Shown here: piece after piece, positions 38,523-47,729 of the stretch
Position numbering within the stretch: position 1 is the stretch's first letter
Layout of the letters: every line of letters starts with the position of its first letter
From: Enhydrobacter aerosaccus
GTDB lineage: Bacteria > Pseudomonadota > Alphaproteobacteria > Reyranellales > Reyranellaceae
Reading direction: 5' to 3'
Length of the DNA: 47,729 bases
NCBI GenBank assembly: GCA_903915535.1
Contig: CAIWTJ010000183.1
Span: forward strand, 1-47,729
Program-made: the position numbers and the translations under genes
Notes under the pieces: model-generated
Told to the model about the DNA's origin: nothing
The model's input: the letters and a program-made list of their open reading frames with translations, nothing else
Databases searched by the model: none

Positions 38523-39916
38523 ATGATCAACCTCTCCTTTCTCCAGGGATCGTCGTACATCGTCCTGGGCCTCGCGCGGTCGGGCCTGACGACGATGCGC
38601 GCCCTGATGGCGGCAGGTGTCGAGTGCGTGGCCTGGGACGACAACGCGGAGACGCGCAATGCAGCGGCCGCCGCGGGCATCAAGCTCGCTGACCCGGACA
38701 GGATCGACTGGTCGAAGATCACGGCCCTGGTCATCAGCCCCGGCATTCCGAGCACACTGCCCAAGCCGCACGCCGTCGCGGCGGCCGCGCGTGCGGCGGG
38801 CAAGCCGATCATCTGCGACATCGAGCTGCTGGCGCGCGCCGAGCCGAAGGCGCGCTTCGTCGCCGTCACGGGCACCAACGGCAAGTCCACGACGACGGCG
38901 TTGATCGGCCACATCCTGCACAGCGTCGGCTGGCCGAGCCAGGTCGGCGGCAACATCGGCCGCGGCGCACTCGACCTCGAGCCGCTGGGGCTGGGTGGCG
39001 TGTACGTGCTCGAGATGTCGTCCTACCAGCTCGAGCTGGTCGAAACGTTCCGCGCCAATGTCGCGGTCTGGCTCAACATCACGCCCGATCACCTCGACCG
39101 GCACGGCGACATGGCGGGCTATGTCGCGGCCAAGCAGCACGTGTTCGACCGGCAAGCGACGCGCGACTGCGCCATCATCGGCATCGACGACAAATATTCC
39201 GCGGAAGTCTTCCGCTGGCTGAGCAAGCGGCGTCTGGCCGAGGACATCGCCGTCGTGCCGCTCGCGCTCAATCGCGTGATCACGCTCGGCGTGAACTACC
39301 GGGCAGGCTTCCTCCAGGACGGCGAAGGCTACAAGGTCGAGTTCGCCGACTTGCCGACCCTGCCGGGGGAACACAATGCGCAGAACGCGGCCGCCGCGTG
39401 GTCGGCCGTGCGCTGGATCGGCGTGCCGCGCGAGAAGGCGGCCGCCGCGCTGCGTACCTATCCGGGTCTGCCGCATCGCCAGGAGCAGGTAGCGGCCGTC
39501 GGCAACGTGACCTACGTCAACGACAGCAAGGCGACCAATGCCGATGCCACGGCGCGCGCCCTGTCTTCCTACAAGGACATCTACTGGATCCTCGGTGGCC
39601 AGGCGAAGGAGGGCGGCGTGGCGCCGCTCGCACCGCATTTCAATCGCGTGCGGCACGCTTTCCTGATCGGCGAGGCGGCGGACCTGTTCGAAGGCCAGCT
39701 CAAGGGCAAGGTCGAGTTCACGCGCTGCGGCGACCTGCAGGCCGCGGTGAACGCCGCCCATGCCAGGACGCAGGCGGAAGCCAAGGGCCCCGCGGTGGTG
39801 CTGCTGTCGCCGGCCTGTGCGTCATGGGATCAGTGGAAGAGCTACGAGCATCGCGGCGATGCCTTCCGTGAGATGGCGCGCGCCCTGCCGGGCGCCAAGG
39901 TTCTGGGGAGAGCAGA

Positions 39917-39920
<4 letters not shown>
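38523..39920 (+). CDS. murD: UDP-MurNAc-L-alanine:D-glutamate ligase
   Basis: The 465-residue ligase adds D-Glu to UDP-MurNAc-L-Ala. The N-terminal nucleotide domain holds YIVLGLARSGLTTMRAL and ISPGIPSTLPKPH. The P-loop is VTGTNGKSTTTALI. NITPDHLDRHGDM and GLPHRQEQVAAVGNVTYVNDSKATNADA are characteristic. The C-terminus has LLSPACASWDQWKSYEHRGDAF. The stop overlaps the ftsW GTG start. Confidence 0.98.
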
Positions 39921-41043
<1,123 letters not shown>

Positions 41044-41044
<1 letters not shown>

Positions 41045-42171
41045 TGGCCGATCCGCGTCCCGTGGTTCTCGCAACCGGCGGCACCGGCGGGCACGTGTTC
41101 CCCGCCGAAGCGCTGGCGGGCGAGCTCGAGGCGCGCGGCGTGCCGTTCACGCTGGTCACCGATGCGCGCGGCAAGCAGTGGCAGGGCGCGCTCGCCCGCC
41201 AGCCGGTGCACTACATCCATTCGGCGAGCCCGACCGGTTCGCTGCAGAAGAAGCTGCTGGGCGTCTTCGCGCTGGGCCTCGGTCTGCTCGACGCCTGGCG
41301 GGCGCTCGGTCGCATCGCGCCGTCGGCCGTCGTGGGCTTCGGCGGCTATGCCTCGGTTCCGACGATGATGGCCGCCCGGTTGCGCCGCCTGCCGTCGATT
41401 CTGCACGAGCAGAACGCGGTGCTCGGCCGCGCCAACCGCATGGTCCAGGGCGGTGCTGCCGCCGTTGCGACGTCGTTCGCACGTACGCGGTACATCGCCG
41501 ACACCGACAGCCGCGCGCGGCTGGTGGGCAATCCCGTGCGTGAGCCGGTGCGGGCGCTGGGCAATTCGCCCTATCGCGCGCCGGGTGTCGACCGCGTGAT
41601 CGACATCCTCGTGTTCGGCGGCAGCCAGGGCGCCGCATCCTTCAGCCAGATCGTTCCGGAGGCGATCCTGTCGCTGCCCGCGCCGCTGCGCGCGCGGCTG
41701 CGGCTCGTGCAGCAGTGCCGGCCCGAGGATCTCGAGCAGGTGCGCGGCGTCTACAATCGCGCGGGCATCGTGGCCGAGCTCGCGCCGTTCTTCGTCGACC
41801 TGCCGCAGCGACTGGCCTCCGCTCATCTCGTGATCGGCCGCTCCGGCGCCTCGACCGTGGCGGAGCTGGCGACCATCGGACGCCCCTCGATCCTGATTCC
41901 CTACCCGTACGCTGCCGACGATCATCAGACCGCCAACGCGCGCGCCTTCGAGGCCGAAGGTGCTTGCCTCGTGATCCCGCATGCCGACTTCACCGTTGCG
42001 GCGCTCGCCGGGCATCTCAAGTCGCTGTTTGAAGCGCCGCAACGCCTCGCCGACATGGCATCCGCCGCACACGCCGCCGGCCGGCCCGATGCCGCGGCGC
42101 GGCTGGCCGACATGGTGTCCGAACTGATCGCGGCCCCCTTTCCCGTCGCCTCGCGAGGAGTCCCCGCATGA
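41044..42171 (+). CDS. murG: UDP-GlcNAc:lipid I N-acetylglucosaminyltransferase
   Basis: The 375-residue GT28 enzyme adds GlcNAc to lipid I, forming lipid II. The first glycine loop is [16 protein letters not shown], the second is [63 protein letters not shown] and [16 protein letters not shown] are the donor-binding signatures. The length is as expected. It overlaps murC by four bases. Confidence 0.98.
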
Positions 42172-43631
42172 GAGCGCTGCCACTCGATATCGGTCTCATT
42201 CATTTCGTCGGCATCGGCGGCATCGGCATGTCCGGCATCGCCGAGGTGCTGCACAACCTCGGCTACAAGGTGCAGGGCAGCGACGTCGCCGACGGCGCCA
42301 ACACGCGCCGCCTGTCGGACCTCGGCATCAAGGTCTTCATCGGCCATCGTGCCGACAATGTCGGCGGCGCTTCCGTGGTCGTCGTCTCGTCCGCGGTCAA
42401 GAAGGACAATCCCGAAGTGCTGGCGGCACGCTCGCGCTTCGTGCCGGTGGTGCGCCGCGCGGAGATGCTGGGCGAGCTGATGCGCCTGCGCTGGGCAATC
42501 GCGGTCGGCGGCACGCACGGCAAGACCACGACCACGTCGATGGTCGCGGCCATGCTCGACGCCGGCGGCCTCGATCCGACGGTGATCAACGGCGGCATCA
42601 TCAACGCCTACGGCACCAATGCCCGCATCGGCGAGGGCGACTGGATGGTGGTCGAGTCCGACGAATCCGACGGCTCGTTCCTGCGCCTGCCCGCCACGAT
42701 CGCCATCGTGACCAACGTCGATCCCGAGCATCTCGATCACTACGGCACGTTCGATGCCTTGCGCGACGCCTTCGTGCGCTTCGTCGAGAATATCCCGTTC
42801 TATGGCTTCGCCGTGCTCTGCGTCGACCATCCCGAGGTCCAGGCGCTGATCCCGCGCGTCGCCGACCGCCGCATCGTGACCTACGGCACGGGCGTCAACG
42901 CCGACGTGCGCGCGATGAACCTCAAGCTCGACCGCAACGGCGCCGACTTCGACGTGCTGATCCAGAACCGCGCGACCAACGTGTCCCGCACCATCGAGGG
43001 CGTGCGCCTGCCGATGTTCGGCCAGCACAATGTGCTGAACTCCCTGGCCGCGATTGCCGTCGCGCAGGAAATGGGCCTGTCCGACGAGACGATCCGCACG
43101 GCATTGGCGTCGTTCGCCGGCGTGAAACGGCGCTTCACCAAGACCGGCGAGGCGCACGGCATCACGGTGATCGACGACTACGGCCATCATCCGGTCGAGA
43201 TTGCCGCCGTCCTGCGCGCCGCGCGCCAGGCCTATGGCGGCTCGGGCAAGGTGATCGCGGTGATGCAGCCGCATCGCTACTCGCGCCTGGGCGCGCTGCG
43301 CGAGGAGTTCGCGAACTGCTTCGGCGACGCCGACACCGTGATCATCGCCGACGTCTATGCCGCGGGCGAGGCGCCGATCGAGGGCGTCAATCGCGACATG
43401 CTGGTCGGCATGGTGCGCCGCTCGACCAACCGGGACGTGATGCCGCTCGAAGCGCCGGGCGATCTGCCGGGCCTGATCTGGCAGGTCGCGCGGCCGGGCG
43501 ACGTCGTGGTCTGCCTCGGCGCGGGCAACATCACCGCCTGGGCGCATGCGCTGCCGGGCCAGATCCAGCAGCTCGCCAACGAGCAGGCCGGCCTGCGCGC
43601 GATCGCCAACGACACCGGGCCGGCCGCATGA
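42168..43631 (+). CDS. murC: UDP-MurNAc:L-alanine ligase
   Basis: The 487-residue ligase starts the stem peptide by adding L-Ala to UDP-MurNAc. [28 protein letters not shown] is the N-terminal nucleotide fold. [14 protein letters not shown] is the P-loop. [31 protein letters not shown] and [10 protein letters not shown] are family hallmarks. [15 protein letters not shown] follows in domain 3. It is coupled to murG and murB by ATGA overlaps. Confidence 0.98.
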   Translation: MRALPLDIGLIHFVGIGGIGMSGIAEVLHNLGYKVQGSDVADGANTRRLSDLGIKVFIGHRADNVGGASVVVVSSAVKKDNPEVLAARSRFVPVVRRAEMLGELMRLRWAIAVGGTHGKTTTTSMVAAMLDAGGLDPTVINGGIINAYGTNARIGEGDWMVVESDESDGSFLRLPATIAIVTNVDPEHLDHYGTFDALRDAFVRFVENIPFYGFAVLCVDHPEVQALIPRVADRRIVTYGTGVNADVRAMNLKLDRNGADFDVLIQNRATNVSRTIEGVRLPMFGQHNVLNSLAAIAVAQEMGLSDETIRTALASFAGVKRRFTKTGEAHGITVIDDYGHHPVEIAAVLRAARQAYGGSGKVIAVMQPHRYSRLGALREEFANCFGDADTVIIADVYAAGEAPIEGVNRDMLVGMVRRSTNRDVMPLEAPGDLPGLIWQVARPGDVVVCLGAGNITAWAHALPGQIQQLANEQAGLRAIANDTGPAA

Positions 43632-44542
43632 TGGCTGCCGCGTCCACCTCGCACCTGATCGACCGGCTGCCCCGGCCGCGCGGCCGCTTGACGGCCGACG
43701 CGCCGCTGGGTCCGCAGACCTGGTTCCGGGCGGGCGGCAACGCGGAAGTGCTGTTCCGGCCGGCCGACACCGAGGACCTCGCGTCGTTCCTCGCGGCGCT
43801 GCCGCGCGAGGTGCCGGTGACGGTGCTCGGATTGGGCTCGAACGTGCTGGTGCGGGACGGCGGCATCAAGGGAGTCGTCATCCGCCTCATGCGCGGGTTC
43901 ACCGGCGTGTCGGTCGACGGCCATGAGGTGATCGCCGGCGCCGGCGCGCCCGACCTCAACGTGGCGCTGACGGCGCGCGATCATTCACTGACCGGCCTCG
44001 AGTTCCTGAGCGGCATTCCCGGAACCATCGGCGGCGCCTTCCCGACCAATGCTGGCGCCTACGGCGGCGATCTCGCGCAAGTGCTGATCTCCGCGGAGGC
44101 GGTCGATCGCGCGGGCGAGGTTCGCACCGTCGCTCCGGCGCAGCTCGGCCTCGGCTACCGTCACAGCACGGCTCCGACGGACTGGATCTTCACGTCTGCG
44201 CGTCTGCGCGCGGCGCCCGGCGACCAGCTCGCGATCGCGCGGCGCATCGCCGAGATCGACTCGGCACGTTCGGAGTCGCAGCCGCGCAGCCGTACCGGCG
44301 GTTCGACCTTCGCCAATCCGCCCGGTCTCAAGGCTTGGGAGCTGATCGACCGGGCGGGCTGCCGCGGCCTCGCCGTGGGGGCGGCCCAGGTGTCGGAGAA
44401 GCACACGAATTTCCTGATCAACACCGGCGACGCCACGGCCACCGAGATCGAGGGCCTGGGCGAGGAAGTGCGCCATCGCGTGTTCGAGCAGAGCGGCATC
44501 CTGCTGCAGTGGGAAATCCGCCGGATCGGTGAGCCGAAATGA
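43628..44542 (+). CDS. murB: UDP-N-acetylenolpyruvoylglucosamine reductase
   Basis: The 304-residue FAD enzyme reduces UDP-GlcNAc-enolpyruvate to UDP-MurNAc with NADPH. FAD-binding segments are [19 protein letters not shown] and [32 protein letters not shown] contains the catalytic Ser. The C-terminus ends with the [25 protein letters not shown] block. Absence of the extra Tyr loop region suggests a type II MurB. It overlaps murC and ddl by four bases. Confidence 0.97.
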   Translation: MMAAASTSHLIDRLPRPRGRLTADAPLGPQTWFRAGGNAEVLFRPADTEDLASFLAALPREVPVTVLGLGSNVLVRDGGIKGVVIRLMRGFTGVSVDGHEVIAGAGAPDLNVALTARDHSLTGLEFLSGIPGTIGGAFPTNAGAYGGDLAQVLISAEAVDRAGEVRTVAPAQLGLGYRHSTAPTDWIFTSARLRAAPGDQLAIARRIAEIDSARSESQPRSRTGGSTFANPPGLKAWELIDRAGCRGLAVGAAQVSEKHTNFLINTGDATATEIEGLGEEVRHRVFEQSGILLQWEIRRIGEPK

Positions 44543-45468
44543 GCAACGTCGCGGTGCTGATGGGCGGCTGGTCGCCCGAGCGGGAGGTCTCGCTGGTGAG
44601 CGGCAAGGCCTGCGCCGAGGGGTTGCGCGAAGGCGGTCACACGGTCGTCGAGTACGACGTGCAGCGTGACCTGCGTGCGCTGGTCGAGTTCCTGCGTCCC
44701 GCCAAGGGTGGCGGACCCGAGGTCGTCTTCAACGCCTTGCACGGCAAGTACGGCGAGGACGGCTGCATCCAGGGCGTCCTCGAGATCCTGAAGGTGCCCT
44801 ACACGCACTCGGGCGTGCTCGCCTCGGCGATCGCCATGGACAAGCCGATGTCGCGCCATGTCTTCACGTCGATCGGCCTGCGCGTCGCCGACGGCCGCGT
44901 GGTCGAGCGCCAATCGCTTGCGGCCGGCGATCCGATGCCGCGACCCTATGTGGTGAAGCCGATCGACCAGGGATCGAGCGTCGGCGTGCACATCGTGCAT
45001 GAAGGCGACAATCTCGCCGCCGTCGAGGCAGCGGAGGCGGCGTTCGGCGAGCGCGTGCTGATCGAGAAATTCGTGCCGGGCCGCGAGCTCACCGTCGCCG
45101 TCATGGACGACAAGCCCGTCGCGGTGACCGAGCTGCGTCCGCGCACGCGCTTCTACGACTACGAGGCGAAGTACACCGACGGCGTCACGGAGCATCTGGT
45201 GCCCGCGCCGGTTCCCGCCGAGATCTACGAGCTTGCCAGGCAGTGGGCGCTGATGGCGCACCAGGCGCTGGGCTGCAACGGATTGAGCCGCGCCGACTTC
45301 CGCTGGGACGACAAGAAGCCGGGGACTTCCGGGCTGGTCATTCTCGAACTCAATACGCAGCCCGGCATGACACCGCTGTCGCTGGCGCCCGAGCAGGCGA
45401 AGTGGGCGGGGATCTCGTGGTCCGAACTCATGACCTGGATGGTCGAGCACGCGAGGCGCCCCTCTTGA
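44539..45468 (+). CDS. ddl: D-alanine-D-alanine ligase
   Basis: The 309-residue ATP-grasp ligase makes D-Ala-D-Ala for MurF. VLMGGWSPEREVSLVSG, FNALHGKYGEDGCIQG and YTHSGVLASAIAMDKPMSRHVF form the N-terminal part. VKPIDQGSSVGVHIV is the ATP lid. FYDYEAKYTDGVTEHLVPA and the C-terminal LELNTQPGMTPLSLAPEQA complete the site. It ends in a TTGA overlap with ftsQ. Confidence 0.97.
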   Translation: MSNVAVLMGGWSPEREVSLVSGKACAEGLREGGHTVVEYDVQRDLRALVEFLRPAKGGGPEVVFNALHGKYGEDGCIQGVLEILKVPYTHSGVLASAIAMDKPMSRHVFTSIGLRVADGRVVERQSLAAGDPMPRPYVVKPIDQGSSVGVHIVHEGDNLAAVEAAEAAFGERVLIEKFVPGRELTVAVMDDKPVAVTELRPRTRFYDYEAKYTDGVTEHLVPAPVPAEIYELARQWALMAHQALGCNGLSRADFRWDDKKPGTSGLVILELNTQPGMTPLSLAPEQAKWAGISWSELMTWMVEHARRPS

Positions 45469-46325
45469 AGCGCACGACCAAGACCTCTTCGAACGGGCGC
45501 GATTACGATCGCCGCAAGAAGCGCGGCACGATGCGCAAGCCGGGCCGGCCGCTGTGGCGCCAGCCGATGATGCTGGGCGCGCTCGTGCTGCTGCTGGGCA
45601 GCGGCGGCGGCGGCGGCTGGTGGGCCTGGCACGAAGGTCTGCTGGTCAAGGCGCAGGCCGAGGTCGACGCGGCCGTGCGCTCGGTCGCTGGCGCGCTGAC
45701 GCCGTTCAAGCTGGCCGATGTCACGGTCGAGGGCCGCGAATATGTCGAGCGCAGTGCCGTGCTGGCGGCACTCAACGTGAAGACCGGCGATTCCCTCCTC
45801 GGCATCGACCTCAATGCGGCGCGCAAGCGGCTCGAGGCGATCGACTGGGTGGCGAGCGCGACCGTCGAGCGCCGGTTGCCGGATACGCTCTATGTCACGC
45901 TCAAGGAACGTCGCGCCGTGGCGATCTGGCAGAGCGGCGGCGAGTACACGCTGATCGACACCAACGGCCGCACCGTGCGCGCCAACCGCATGCCGCCGGG
46001 CTACGAGTCGCTCCTGCTGCTGGGCGGACCCGGCGCGCCGGAGCGTGTCGGCGAGCTTCTGCTGCTGCTGGCCTGGGAGCCGGCGATCACCAAGCAATTG
46101 CGCGCCGCCGTGTGGGTCGGTCAGCGCCGCTGGAATCTCGTACTGACCAACGGGACGGAGATCTGGCTGCCGGAAGAGGACGCGATTGCCGCCCTCCAGC
46201 GCGCGGCCAAGCTCGACGGTTCCTACAAGCTGCTGTCGCGCGAATTCGGCGTCGTCGATCTGCGGCTGCCTGACAAGCTCTACTTGAGAAAGCGCGCGGT
46301 CGATTCATCGGCCGGACCGGCGTGA
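45465..46325 (+). CDS. ftsQ: Cell division protein FtsQ
   Basis: The 286-residue divisome protein has a basic cytoplasmic N-terminus, one membrane helix (about 35-54) and a POTRA domain (FKLADVTVEGREYVERSAVLAAL and the rest to about 140). The FtsQ beta domain follows, with ERRLPDTLYVTLKERRAVAIWQ and a VVDLRLPDKLYLR C-terminal strand. It links FtsL/FtsB to the ring. The TTG start overlaps the ddl stop (TTGA); a later ATG at 45531 would shorten the basic tail. A GC-rich Gly run (SGGGGGWW) lies in the helix. Confidence 0.93.
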   Translation: MKRTTKTSSNGRDYDRRKKRGTMRKPGRPLWRQPMMLGALVLLLGSGGGGGWWAWHEGLLVKAQAEVDAAVRSVAGALTPFKLADVTVEGREYVERSAVLAALNVKTGDSLLGIDLNAARKRLEAIDWVASATVERRLPDTLYVTLKERRAVAIWQSGGEYTLIDTNGRTVRANRMPPGYESLLLLGGPGAPERVGELLLLLAWEPAITKQLRAAVWVGQRRWNLVLTNGTEIWLPEEDAIAALQRAAKLDGSYKLLSREFGVVDLRLPDKLYLRKRAVDSSAGPA

Positions 46326-46376
46326 AGCGAATGAAGAAAACCTCTCCAGTGTACGCGTAGGAAAACGGGGGACACC

Positions 46377-47612
46377 GTGGCTAAGACAAGAAATGGCGTC
46401 ATTGCAGCTCTCGACATCGGCACCAGCAAGGTCGTGTGCTTTGTCGCGCGAGTCGACGGACAAGGCCTCCGTGTCGTGGGTATCGGTCAACAGCCGGCGC
46501 TCGGCATGCGCTCGGGCAACATCGTCGACATGGAAGCAGCGACCCGGGCCATCTCCTCGGCGGTGTCGACGGCGGAAGAAATGTGCGGCGAGCATGTGCG
46601 CGAGGTCATCGTCGGCGTCAGCGGCGGCTCACCCGCCTCGGAGAAGCAGCAGCACGAGGTGGTAATCGGTCATCACGAAATCGGCGAGCGCGACGTGCGC
46701 CGCGTCCAGCAGCTCATACAGTTGCCGGCCGAGACTGCCGACCGCGACATCATCCATTCCGCCGCCGTCGGCTTCTCGGTCGATGGATCGACCGTGCACG
46801 ACGCACGCGGCATGTTCGGCGAGCGGCTGGGCGTCGACGTCCATCTCGTGACCGCCGCCAGCGGTGCGATGCGCAACCTGCAGGTCTGCGTGCGCCGCGC
46901 CCATCTCGAGATCTCCGAGCGGGTCGTGGCGTCTCATGCCGCCGGTCTGAGTTCGCTGGTCTCCGACGAGCGCGACCTGGGCGTAACGCTGATCGACATG
47001 GGTGGCGGCACGACCTCGATCGCGGTGTTCTACGAAGGCCATCTCATGCACGTCGATTCGATTCCGGTGGGCGGCGAGCACGTGACCAAGGACATCGCGC
47101 GCGGTCTGTCGACGCCGGTGCTGCATGCCGAGCGCATGAAGACCCAGATCGGCCGCGCCGTGAGCCGGCCGAACGACGAATACGACATCATCGACGTGCC
47201 TCTGATCGGCGAAGAGGAGCGCACGCGGCCCAACCACATCCCGCGCTCGATCCTGGTCGGCATCATCCGGCCGCGAATCGAGGAGACATTCGAGCTGGTC
47301 CGGAATCGTCTCGAGGCCAGCGGTGTGGATAAGTTGGCCGGCGGCCGTGCCGTCCTGGTGGGCGGCGCCTGCCAGCTCGATGGCGTGCCCGAAGTCGCGG
47401 CGGCCGTCCTCAACAAGAAAGTGCGTACTGGCGGGCCTTTAAGGCTTGCCGGCCTCGCAGATTCGACCGGTGGTCCGGCCTTCTCGGCCGCCGCCGGACT
47501 GCTGGCCTTTGCGCAGCAGAATCATGCCGTTGCGCAGTCCCAACCGCAGTCCGTGGACCTTCCTTCGAGCCGAATTGGTCGCATTGGCAGTTGGATTAGA
47601 GAGAACTTTTAG
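46377..47612 (+). CDS. ftsA: Cell division protein FtsA
   Basis: The 411-residue actin-like protein tethers FtsZ to the membrane. ALDIGTSKVVCFVA is the first phosphate loop. VGVSGGSPASEKQQHEV lies in the 1C (SHS2) domain. LIDMGGGTTSIAVFYEGHL is the second phosphate loop. VLVGGACQLDGVPEVA is the adenosine motif. The C-terminus SRIGRIGSWIRENF is the amphipathic membrane-targeting helix. The GTG start follows GGGGGA. A 51-bp gap after ftsQ, the first in the operon, may allow separate control. Confidence 0.97.
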   Translation: MAKTRNGVIAALDIGTSKVVCFVARVDGQGLRVVGIGQQPALGMRSGNIVDMEAATRAISSAVSTAEEMCGEHVREVIVGVSGGSPASEKQQHEVVIGHHEIGERDVRRVQQLIQLPAETADRDIIHSAAVGFSVDGSTVHDARGMFGERLGVDVHLVTAASGAMRNLQVCVRRAHLEISERVVASHAAGLSSLVSDERDLGVTLIDMGGGTTSIAVFYEGHLMHVDSIPVGGEHVTKDIARGLSTPVLHAERMKTQIGRAVSRPNDEYDIIDVPLIGEEERTRPNHIPRSILVGIIRPRIEETFELVRNRLEASGVDKLAGGRAVLVGGACQLDGVPEVAAAVLNKKVRTGGPLRLAGLADSTGGPAFSAAAGLLAFAQQNHAVAQSQPQSVDLPSSRIGRIGSWIRENF

Positions 47613-47729
47613 GCAATATGTAGTGTGTGGAGGTTGGCTATCTCCACAGGCTGTAGACAACCATAAAAACCCGAGCTGACGTAGGGCCTTACACCTCAGA
47701 ACGAGGTCCACGGCGGAACTCGGGGCAGA
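47613..47729. other. Region downstream of ftsA, probable ftsZ leader
   Basis: No gene is visible in these 117 bases. A 7-bp inverted repeat, TGTGGAG (47626-47632) and CTCCACA (47642-47648), encloses a 9-base loop. It has no T-run, so it is not a clear terminator. In related genomes ftsZ follows ftsA, usually with its own promoter in such a gap; that gene would be outside the window. Confidence 0.5.

Noticed and set aside
41925..43547. A 540-codon minus-strand frame opposite murG and murC
   Set aside because: Antisense shadow; the plus-strand MurC motifs are complete.
47626..47648. Hairpin after ftsA as an intrinsic terminator
   Set aside because: The 7-bp stem has no T-run after it, so it is listed only as an inverted repeat in the leader.

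Overview
The window is a G+C-rich chromosomal segment that looks alphaproteobacterial. The evidence is a CtaB/CtaG-type aa3 oxidase operon running into SURF1, thrC and an M16 peptidase, an rnpB gene directly upstream of a complete dcw cluster, and several GANTC (CcrM-type) sites in front of mraZ. A Rhodospirillales or Reyranella-like origin is a guess from gene content only. I see no insertion sequence, prophage, CRISPR array or tRNA. The strand is densely coding, and many long reading frames opposite real genes are high-G+C shadows.

Layout. 1-2197 (minus): an alpha-E protein, cut by the window edge, coupled to a circularly permuted ATP-grasp protein. 2273-3660 (plus): a MECR-like reductase and an NTF2-fold protein, ending at a strong bidirectional terminator. 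3697-4697 (minus): a tandem duplicate pair of cyclophilins, one cytoplasmic and one exported. 4900-6522 (plus): an orphan, degenerate CpaF/TadA-like ATPase. 6665-17452 (plus): the cytochrome c oxidase operon (coxB, coxA, ctaB, a small CoxF-like protein, ctaG, coxC). It is followed, after a hairpin, by DUF983, SURF1, an M32 carboxypeptidase, DUF1272, thrC and an M16 peptidase. 17612-21636: metabolic genes (amidohydrolase, an AspH-like hydroxylase on the minus strand, a GNAT acetyltransferase, an intradiol dioxygenase).

21653-27569 (minus): uvrB followed by a secreted alpha/beta hydrolase, an acyltransferase-3/SGNH fusion whose membrane catalytic residues are replaced, and a SASA-type esterase. 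27636-29854 (plus): a TSUP permease, a TerB/DnaJ protein and an N-acetylmuramoyl-L-alanine amidase. 29864-30264: RNase P RNA. 30265-30688: a regulatory region rich in ordered repeats. 30689-47612 (plus): mraZ-rsmH-ftsL-ftsI-murE-murF-mraY-murD-ftsW-murG-murC-murB-ddl-ftsQ-ftsA. Most neighbours overlap by 1-4 bases through ATGA, GTGA or TTGA junctions. ftsZ would be expected just beyond the right edge.

The dcw genes together make lipid II (MurC-F, MraY, MurG, Ddl, MurB) and build the divisome (FtsL, FtsI, FtsW, FtsQ, FtsA). MraZ probably represses its own operon through four repeats that I can see over the promoter. The cox operon encodes the oxidase core plus its heme O, copper and SURF1 assembly factors. 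The items most worth a second look are the acyltransferase-3 protein that has lost its catalytic His and Glu, the degenerate orphan secretion ATPase, and the composite mraZ control region (a triple TGATATCA palindrome, phased GANTC sites and MraZ boxes).
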